Shown here piece after piece: positions 54,689 to 64,000 of a DNA stretch of 64,000 bases. The stretch comes from Rhabditoides inermis (Eukaryota > Nematoda > Chromadorea > Rhabditida > Rhabditidae), in contig CAWZYM010000267.1 in assembly GCA_963966185.1 (NCBI GenBank), forward strand, positions 42,501 to 106,500, given 5' to 3'. How positions within the stretch are numbered: the first letter of the stretch is position 1; the number at the start of each line of letters is the position of its first letter. Made by a program: the position numbers and the translations under genes. The notes below the pieces were generated by a model. The model did not search any database and was not told the origin of the DNA. It was given only the letters and a program-made list of their open reading frames with translations.

Positions 54689-56311
54689 AGGTATTTTTAT
54701 GTCGTTTATGGTTGTTTGTGATGAAAAATAATGAAATTAAAAATTATCAAACATTTATTTAAATCCAACATGATACGCATATTTGCGCAACGTTGTGAGT
54801 TATGCTTTTTAACATTTTAACAGAACTTAGCATATAATTTCCCATCAGCTGTTTTCGCCAGTTTAGTAAAAGAAACACATAGTAGAAATGTTATTTAAAA
54901 AAAGAATGACATAAGAAACAATATAAACACATGCAAATAAATTGTCTTGAATGAAACAGCCGATAGTGTGGTCAAATTGTGTAACTTCGTGCAAGTTGTG
55001 CACACACCCCCGAGCTGATTAAAAGTTATTAGTTTCTACGATTTCTCACTCCAAAATTTAAATGATTTTTTAAAACTAAATTGTTTCAGAATATACATTT
55101 GCATCATCATAATATACTCATTGAGTCGTAAACAATGACATGTTGTATCTACACCCAGATTCAGAAGGTACACTACCTTTAACTGAAAGTTGTTACTACT
55201 CCACGTAAAAAAGATACGACTACTACGTGAAAGTACATGACGATGCAATTACCCTTTTCAATAAAACATTATTCAGAGAATCTACAGTCGGAGGTCTCGC
55301 CCAAAGACGCCCTTGTCAGTGAAATACATGTTACATGCTAGCGAGAGCTGACATGTGCTTTGATCCAGACAATTGCGAATCCGCACAAAACAAGATGTAT
55401 GTGGCGAGAGAAACGGCGAAAAAAACCCAATATAATCTCATACTACCGTACCTGATCCTACAACAACAGATAAACACGTAATGCAAAGGAGTTTACGACT
55501 CACAGGAAAACACGGTATAGGAAATCGACAGGCAGGCGATCCGACGTGCCCTCAGAGTGGCTTGATCGCCCTTCACTCATACTTAAGCGGAGATAAAAAA
55601 AACAGAGGCGCTTAGTGGAAACTCGTCTTTTTTTAAAAATTCAAACTTTGCGTGCAGCTTACCCCTACAGTAACCCGAGCTCCACTTCATCATCACTTCG
55701 CGACAACTCGCGCGGCGACAAACGATAAATCGATAATCTCACTTTTTTGCAACAAGCTCGTAAGGCAGGTGCAGTTATGAATAATATGTTCAGAGCATTC
55801 CGTTTTGATGAGAAAAATTTTTTTGACGTTATTTTATGCTAATAAGGTTTTACCTCTTTTGAAATACACTATTGAGTGCCTCATTGTTATGAAGAAAATT
55901 TACTGAATGAGATCCTGTTGAGAAAAACCGAAAAAAGTATACGAAACGTTTTTGCCAGAATTTTGAGTATGATCAAGTCAGGTCGCTTGTCGTCTCACCT
56001 TTATGGGCTGTTTTTTTCAACGTGTTTTATTTGTGATCATTTTTGAACCTTTAAGCAAAACGCGGTAGTAGCTGTCTTTGTTTCAGTAATATCTTTTCAG
56101 TTTGCTTTTTCTCACACAGTACTTTTATCTATTGTTTTTCAAATGTCTATCCTCAACTTTGCATTTTCTATCGAACCTTTATGCCATGAATTTATCATTG
56201 TCACGTTCACTTTATTTAGAAACAAAAATGATTTTGACTCACTGAAACAGAAATACTGTACTGCAAACCACAAACACGATTACACAACATACCACAAGCA
56301 CATCTACATGT
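54689..56311. other. No gene supported
   Basis: AT-rich sequence with short frames only. It corresponds to the junction between the two copies of the duplicated chemoreceptor block. Confidence 0.4.
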
Positions 56312-59300
56312 CTACATAATCTGGAAATTAGTGACGCTCATTTCGAACACGTTCGTTCTTCTCTGAGGCGTGACGCGCGCAGTTCGCTTAGAACGGTCTT
56401 TTGCCCAGTCTACCAAAACCATCACGTTGCTGATAGTCGCGTGCTGCGACATGACAGGCCAGATCCAAACGTTGATTTCTCAAAAAAAAAATCACATCAG
56501 ACAATTCATAACTTGTTAATCACTTTCTATCCTTAGCTGAAAACACAACACAGACGCCATATATAGGGCAGGCATCAAAATGACAAGTTGAATAACAAAT
56601 GACTGAAAACAAAGCTTCGAAAAAGTGTGCTTAAAACGGCTCACTTGTTCGAAAACGTGATTGAGTAGTTGTTTTTGTGATTCAATTTCTCTGAATGACG
56701 ATCGGTTAGCGTGCTCTCGTAGAGAGTATTTGGCGAGAGCAGAACAGACTACCACTGCCGTGATGTGAAAAAAGCTCATCGTCTGAGGTTGTCGTGTTTA
56801 CGGTAAAAAAACAGTGATTACAACTTACTCCCATCCAAACAATCGGAATCAAGTTGTTCTCGAGCATGTACCAATTGTACGGGCTGGATTCGACATGCGA
56901 CGCGAGCTCGGGATGCTCCTGCAAATTCTAGTTATCACTTATCATTTGTTGTTTAACAGAAGTGCACTTGCCTTTTTCAAGTTACCGAAACGCCCGTCGA
57001 GGTTTGAGACGTCGAAATGAGGAGCGACTAGAAACGTCGCTCCAAGGGTGAGAGAAACTGGCGTTACTGCTATTGCAGTTTGAAACACCGTACTGATTTT
57101 TCGCACGTGACCGAAGAGCGTCTTAATCGAAATAGTTTTTCTTTCCTTCCAAAGCTATAGATTCAATGATTATACTGCAGTTGATTTGCGTTTTTCGCAG
57201 TCCACGGGTGATTTCATGTTTTTTTGTTCTGTTCATTGAGTGAAATCATTGAGTGAAAACCCTTTTCTGCTTGACGAATCTTTTTTCAAATGATACCGAA
57301 CCGTAAGCAAGTTGCGCAAATCAACGAAATCGCAAAATAACAGATACGAAAGATTGTCAAGATTTTCGTAGCGAGAAACACTGTCCGCGATTTTTTGACA
57401 GCGCATTTCGTGCGGTCGACGGTCACTGTTCACGTTTGTTTTTATTTTGCTTTGTTTGTGTTGACCAGTGATATGTCGTTATGATACATAGAACATAGTC
57501 ATTTTACGTACATATCTTTTTGTAGTGAACCTAATCCTATATGAAACATCACAACTTACGAAAACACGAAACAGTAGAAGGTTGAGCAACGCGCAAGATT
57601 GCATGAAAATGAGTGTAGTGAGTGTTAACTGAAAAGAGTTAATTTCAGTAAGACATCATTTGACTCACGCTAACGACTCTGGGAGATCCAACAGAACTGT
57701 GACCGACGGACAAAGGAAGAAAGATAACAGGTTTGAATATCATAACAGCAATGTTTGTGAGAAGAGACACAAGCTTAAAAAAACGTATTTACGGTATATT
57801 GTTTTCCTCATAGAGCTCAACACCGACGGGTCTAGAGAAAGGTTTTTGCTACGTTCCTGCCAGGGACGCCAGTTGTTCATCCGGCCTTTCCTTTTTTCAT
57901 CTGGCGTCCAGAACTTGCATCAGTGGGCCCAGATAAACGCCCTATCATTGCGCTACAGACTAACTCGTGAGAACAACAATCTTCATCTTGTCTTCATAAA
58001 CTGTATCGGTATGTGCCGTAATTTCAGTACACCCCAAGCTCCCAAGCTGGCTCTCTCGCGTGGTTTTGCCTGATTTCACACTCTCAATCCGCGCGCGCAC
58101 AATTCTCAATCAAATTCAAAACGCATGAAACTTTCAGGAAATGATTTTTTCGCGCAGATCATGGTTTCAAAATTGGATACATTGTTTTTGTGATAAAATT
58201 TTATAAGACTGACGAGAATGACGAGATCTACGGGATGACCTATCAACCATTTTCGTAGCAATAAGCGCTCCATATGAAATCATCTTGTTAATGCAAAAAC
58301 GAAACGCAATGCTCATCGCGGTTTCACTCGCTTTCCCGCGTTGTGCCCGCACTTTCCCTCGCGCCCTCCGAGACAAGTGCACTCTTTCCGCTCTCTCTCT
58401 CTCTCTCACTCGCAGCAGTCAGGGCGATAAGCGTCAAAACAGGCGCCAAAACAGCAGGCGATGGGTGTGATGTGTGAACACACATCGCGCAAACAACCAC
58501 TGATATTCTGATCACACTATGGTGATATGATGATGGCCAAGTTATGGAAACCACTATTTGAAACACGCTCTTTCATTTTGCACTGCAGCTTCCTATGACG
58601 TCAAAAATGTGCAAAACCCGAACTTGTACAAACTTGTCGCAACCAGTCTGAATGGTTTACTAGTAACATGTGGTTGCAGCGGCACTAGGTTACAGCCCAT
58701 GAAAATGTGTTTCGACAGATGTGCACTAAAGTTTCACAGAATTCCTGCAAATTGTGCCCCTGCTATAGGAACGTATCGTCCTATCATTGATTAAAAGCGG
58801 CCGGTGATATTTGTTCATAAACAATAACTTTCATTCATGTTTCAATCCCTTGTGCCGTTTCGGATTTATGTAGCTGGCTGCAGCCGTGACAGTCCGCTCT
58901 GCGCCTCTGCCGCGTGGACATTTCAGTGCAGAGAAACACTCTCTCGCGCCCTTTTGCGTATGCGCTTCCTCAGTGAGAGAGTGCGATTCGGCCCCGCCGT
59001 CTCTCTTTTCGGCGATTTCGGGCGAAATGCGCTGCTTTTCGTTATAGTCGGATTGGATCCTATATGCCATCCGTGATATTTCACATGTTGTGCAGCTTTG
59101 TGCAACACAACGTGTATGTCTTCAAATACCCAAAACGCTGTCATGAGTAGGAATCGAACACATGGAGATCTCGCAGCAATTGTGCGCTGGCGGCGCGCAC
59201 TACCACAAGGGCAGTCGAAGGCACTCAGGTTACCGAAAGGAAGTGTACACAATCCTCTTTCATTTCTACTGTTCATCAATGATTTGCCTCGTTGTCTTCC

Positions 59301-60130
59301 CCCAGTTTGCCACGTTTTTTGTGTTTCTTATTTGCTGTTAACGTAAAAATAATATTCGTGTTTGTATCCTGTGTCTTCACTTAAACTGCCTTTTTTTCTG
59401 TTTTGCTACAAAAACAGATAGATATTAAGTGTTCTAATGGCAGATCGATGAGTGCCAGCAACGGCACGCACTTTAGAAGACGCAACCCTCAGTCGATGAC
59501 GATCTCACATTCCGAATCCATATAAACACTGTTGTCTTTCAAGCTCTTTCTACACATGTACTTATGTTCCTTGAATCCTGGAGTGAAGAAATGTTAGCGC
59601 TGAGGCTTGTTTAGACCTCTAGTTCTTCTCTCGTCGTGAGATGAGATTCGACCTGGGAGTTGTGCACAGAACGTATGTATGTAGAGGGGCGACATAAATG
59701 TGTATCCGCCTTTTTCTAAATTTCGAAGAAAAAAAAACTTTTTTTGCATATCAAGTCGGACCCGCGAGGCAGCAACCAAACTCATTTCTTTTTTTGAGAA
59801 CAACTAAAAACCAATTTTTTTTATTATATTTTTTTTGTCAATAAGTTACCCTCCTTACGTTTTTCATTTATCCCTATTTTTCCGTTTCGTTTGTCTTTGA
59901 ACTAAAAAATCCAGAAAGTTTTGTTCTTATGAAATTTCTCGTGATGCAATCACAAAAACTATTACTTTTAACCTTACTTGATATATGAGCAAGTGTGGGT
60001 TGCGGTGTGACTGACGAGTAGCACTGACGATACAGGAGGCGATATTGAATGGTATGAGGTAGACCAGATTGTTGAAGATTCGAATAGTTGATTCCGAGTG
60101 CAAACTCGCATTCCTCATCGTTCTCAGCAC
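56312..60130 (-). CDS. Str-superfamily (SRH/SRI-like) chemoreceptor B, paralogue of A
   Basis: The same exon series as gene A is present: first recognisable exon near 59978-60130 (ASLHSESTIRIF, NNLVYLIPFNIASC), then 57669-57774, 57550-57620, 57000-57130, 56830-56920, 56650-56785, 56538-56620 and 56312-56470. Exon phases match gene A. Differences: the intron after the first exon is about 2.2 kb instead of 39 nt and is full of repeat fragments. One donor is GCAAGT (after KNLKK-type codons near 57000). The donor equivalent to GTTAGC of gene A has become ATTAAC, so splicing there must use a nearby GTGATT or fail. The gene is possibly on the way to becoming a pseudogene. Confidence 0.6.
59215..59310 (+). 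pseudogene. Reverse-transcriptase fragment
   Basis: A plus-strand frame reads PKGSVHNPLSFLLFINDLP, a degraded form of the LINE motif PQGSVLGPLLF..INDLP. No further RT motifs are near. It lies in the enlarged intron of chemoreceptor B. Confidence 0.65.
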
Positions 60131-62708
60131 TCTGAAATTTCAAACAATTGATATTCTGCGGTTTATATCCGAGGATTGTCGTTAGCCACGCCCTACATGT
60201 GTAGCGGTTACAGACAAATGCGTTGTAAACTGGCGTCAAAAGCGTGTCTATTGTTTGAAAACGCATGCGAGTCGATGAAACTTACAGAACTTTCACACAC
60301 GTGCATTTGAATATGTCGTGTCATCACTCATTGTCTATCTGTTTTGCACTCTCTGCGTTTCTTGCGCACCCTCGCTGTCTGACTCAAGGGTTCTGACGTA
60401 GCGCATAAACGCAATAATCGATAGTTCTTAGTTGAATTTCAGCACGCGACTTGAACCATGACGAGCAAGAAACCCCTTGTAAGTGGACCCCTTGTAAGCA
60501 GCTAGCGACTTGTACCTGAAAGCTTTAGGTCAGTCCCCTTATTGGCTAGATCGACGGTTGTATAACTTGAATCTGCTGATAAACAAACTTTTTAAGATGT
60601 TGCTGTGCGCCTTTTTATTTGTAGTGTACACTACCTTTGAAAAAGTTTCGCTCACTCAGTGTGTATTGCAATAGACTACTATTTTAAACAAGTAGGAAGC
60701 AATTTGGTCTGTGACCGTCATTGCGTGATGAAAAAGAAAAGTGATCTCGTAAAACCCTTTTATGTGTTCACAAAAAAATTGTGACACAACGACTTGGTTT
60801 CTGAAGACTAATAATCAGAAGCTATTTTGTGATACAATACAAATCTTGACAAGTCAAAAACCAAAAACTTCAAAAAGTCACTAATTTCTTTGAAAGGCCG
60901 AAGTTCACAATTTCAAGCACCAAACGAGAAAAGTGTAGTCAAAACTGGTACGCAATGGATGGTATATAATTGTGGTCAACCTCTGCCACTTCTTTTATCT
61001 GGAGATAATGTCGTGCATTCTTACTGAAAGAGGTGACACCCACTAGTCGTTACTGATTTCTCAAACAGCGATTGACCGGTGGCGAAAATGAAAAAAAGAG
61101 AAACATCTCTGATTGAAGTCCACCGGTTAGTGAAGAACAGTGAACCATTCAAAGCGCACTAGTTTGAAACACCTTTCTTGTTCGGTGCAACTCGAAATGC
61201 GGCTTCTGAACAGAGTTGAAGATTTTTTGGATTTTTTTTGGAGATTTTTTCTATTTTCAAAAGTTTTCAGTAGATTTGACTTCTTGAAAGTTGTACTGTA
61301 CTTCAGTTCGAATTGGAAGCGTGGCGACATTCATCCAACGACATTTATCGTAAGACATACATTTCTCATAAGACAATTATAATAATTTTTTCTTGCCGTT
61401 GATAAAAGACCTTTCTCGTCGTTTTCTAGTATTTCTAGTAACCTGATATCACGAGTACTCTCACAAATCCGGTATATTTGGTTAATTAAAAAATACAGTA
61501 AGCCGAATAGGACCAATTTACTTAGTTTATTTTTCAACATGATATTTTAACAATGAGTCCCTTGAGATGAAGCGCACAGCCTGTTCTCTGTTAGAGCTGA
61601 AAAGATCTTTGAAAAAAGTTACTTTGTTTTGCTGTTTGTACCCTTTTTAATAATCATTTCACAACTGCGTGTCGTGATCAAACTTTATGTGTGTGTTTTC
61701 AGCTGACTGTCTAACAGAAATAACATCAAGATGATATGGATGACTTGGGTTCAGTCTTCAGTATTGAAAGATGGTAGCATGGTACTTAGTGCAGTGTAAG
61801 TGTTTTCGAAACAAACGTTCTCTCTTGGAAAACTGACTGTATCGAGAAAAAAAAACATGGAAAATGAGTGCAGTGTACATGATGTGATATCCGATTCGCT
61901 ATCAGCCACTACGAGTACGTAATCGATACATCAAATATATCTTTTTTTTTGTAAAATTTGAAGATACGAACGATACGAAGAACAGCCGTTTTGTCGCAGT
62001 TCGTTGTTTGTTTCGTGTGTTTTTTTCTTGAATCTTGAATGGCTCTAGAGTCAAAACATGACCGTAGCTGAGTCTTTTTCAGGTAGCGGTACGGTTCAGC
62101 GCGTCGAAACAAACAAATGTGCGCTAGCTTGAAGTCATCGAATGATAAGAGTTCAGTGTCTCGATGATGGGTGCGAGAATGCTTGCTCATCAACACAACT
62201 ACAGTGGGTGGGCAAATCAGTCAGCCGCCAGTAGAGAGCGCAGAGAGCACAGAACACGAGGCGGCAAAATCGATAGACATGCGAGAGCACGCGAATAAAT
62301 TCTCAATCAAACTTTCGCGCGCGCGCAATTTTCAAATGCATGACGGCCGAGCGGAGTGGTGGCGGAACTTAATATTCCCTGGACTGTATCATGATAATAG
62401 ATTTTTTTTTGTATTTTTGTTTTTTATCGTTCTCATTTTATTACAAGAGTAAGCGAATATGTTTGAGAGTCGGTAAAGTCTGAAGTCAAAAAAAATACAA
62501 CGGATTATTGAAGTTTCCTGACTTTTGGCATCTACGCTTTCGCATTTTTCAGCCGCCGCTCTAAAGTGCAACAGTAGCGTGTTTTTTTTTGCGTTTGTAT
62601 TCCGCTGCGGAAATTGTTTTGTTGCTTCATTCTCGAACTATTAATGTTGTGTTCTTTAAAGTTGTGTTATACTTAGTGACTGTCGTGTTATTTAAAATTG
62701 TGTTATAG
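60131..62708. other. No gene supported
   Basis: AT-rich intergenic sequence with only short frames on both strands. No repeat boundaries could be fixed. Confidence 0.4.
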
Positions 62709-62890
62709 ATGACAAGCATTATCAATAGCATGTACGCATTCTCGGGAAACTCGTGTTATTAGAACTCGCACTAGGCGTTTTATTGTTGTACTTTACCGTA
62801 ACCTCACTGTATTGTCCGTAATTACCGTGCTACTTGAGTTGAGATAAACCTTCCGTGTTCGGTTATAGTCAAGACGATAACAAGTTTTGA
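62709..62890 (+). pseudogene. Broken copy of the 83-aa membrane protein
   Basis: The ATG at 62709 begins MTSIINS, and the sequence stays alignable by eye to 54437-54620 (TGTTATTAGAACTCGCACTAGGCG near 62752 and TTGAGATAAA near 62837). Several small deletions and stops destroy the frame. Confidence 0.75.
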
Positions 62891-64000
62891 GTAGGTTTTT
62901 TAAGTTTACTTGGAAGGTGAAATTAGGCGGTCAGCCGTTAGCAAAGAAAAAAACTCGAAAATGCGTGCCTTTAGACATTCGCGCATTCATCTGAGCAATA
63001 AGCTTGTGTGTGTTTGAAATTTTGTCGTCTTTTTTGTCTGTCGGTATAGTTCATAGTCAATTGACTGCACTAGCACTTGACTGAGCGACACCTAGCTGAG
63101 TGAAGTCCGCCAACGGTCACTGGTATAAAACTGTCTATTTTGACCGATGGAAAGGTTCATTGTGCGATACGATCGTGTGGGTGAAACGGAAGGAGCTACA
63201 TACTATTCAAGGATACTGGCGCTCGACGGTACTGGCGGAGCAGACGCAGACCGAGGATATGGAGGAGGAATGAGCGTTCGAGCCGTCGCAGCTTGTAGTT
63301 TATCGTTACTTTTTTTCTTTTCGTTTTCTAAGTTTTGAATGTGAGAGACGCGAACATCTCTCTCTCTCTCTCCCTTATCGAGAACGACTCTCACACTCAA
63401 GATGAAATGAAGAAACGCAACTATTTCATTGAACGTATGTAGGAGAGGAAGCCGCCGTTTGTTTGTATTCTGTGTTTGTTTCTATAAGTTCATAGTTCAT
63501 ACAGAGGTGATCAAGCGACCCCATCCGAGCGTCCGACCATCGACTCCCAGACAATTTCAAAGAGCGAGTATCGTTCGCGCAGAATCGCCTTTTCTCGTTC
63601 GATGCTCGCGTGGATATGCATGCGAGCATAGCCGTGCCACCAGGAATGGGTCGAATTCAGCGGCTTTTTCAGAAAAAAAAACACAACGATGTACATGGAT
63701 AAGTATTTTCCATTTTGCGAAACTAGAATTTAGTAGCTCTACAATACACGAAAAGAAAAAAATCGTTCAGAGCCCATGCCGAAGCTGCTGCCTCAACCCT
63801 GGACGGTGTCAGTTCTGACAAACACATATCTCGCCAATTCCTCCTCTATTCTCATTATGTCTATTCTTTCAACCTTCTTGCTTCACCTTGGTGACTCCTT
63901 TCCAGGTCCAAGCTCAACATAACAGTCACCGAAAAAAATCTAATTCTACGAATGTATACCATATACTACTGAACAATCTATGTAGATAGAAATCGAATGA
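62891..64000. other. No intact gene; CR1 ORF1 fragment
   Basis: At 63246-63292 about 41 of 46 bases match the end of the LINE ORF1 at 20771-20816 (ACCGAGGA.ATGGAGGAGGA and TTCGAGCCGTCGCAGCTTG). A TATAAAA lies at about 63123. Otherwise only short frames occur. Confidence 0.5.

Overview
The window reads as nematode genomic DNA. Coding regions are cut by very short introns (about 40-60 nt) ending in TTTCAG-like acceptors. There are two tandem Str-superfamily (SRH/SRI-like) chemoreceptor genes, a receptor class known only from nematodes. Nearly everything else is mobile DNA. A diplogastrid-type genome is a guess; no species marker is visible.

Region 1 (1-26,351) is a virus-like Maverick/Polinton transposon, 7,306-26,351, with long terminal inverted repeats (TIRs). 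It encodes a zinc-ribbon protein, an intron-rich gene of acidic exons, a protein-primed type B DNA polymerase, a basic nuclear-type protein, a DDE integrase with a chromodomain, a small membrane protein and a virion-type protein. It is defective. The polymerase stops after motif A at a stray 55-bp TIR fragment. A CR1-like LINE sits inside the membrane-protein gene. No capsid, ATPase or protease gene is visible. The outstanding feature is that the left 7.3 kb (1-7,305) is an inverted copy of 7,927-15,126, joined exactly to the TIR terminus, which makes a head-to-head Maverick palindrome with an asymmetric 621-bp centre.

Region 2 (26,352-35,892) begins with a 147-bp satellite built from four hairpins per unit. 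Old units keep the hairpins although the stem sequences have changed. It is followed by two opposed LINE tails, one exon of a CYFIP-like host gene, a MITE, a two-exon gene with 50-residue repeats, and a 1-kb hAT-type element with a clear 8-bp target duplication.

Region 3 (35,893-47,000) holds an apparently complete PIF/Harbinger transposon with transposase and Myb-like partner, a hairpin repeat, and a PHD-endonuclease-RT LINE. That LINE was split by a 560-bp hAT MITE (8-bp target duplication) and later frameshifted.

Region 4 (47,001-64,000) contains two tandem chemoreceptor genes, each followed by a small membrane-protein ORF. The second copy of that ORF is broken, and the second receptor has about 2.2 kb of repeat DNA in one intron. 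tRNA-like sequences and fragments of RT and LINE ORF1 are scattered between them.

Exon limits were inferred by eye from reading frame, phase and splice consensus. No alignment or database search was run.
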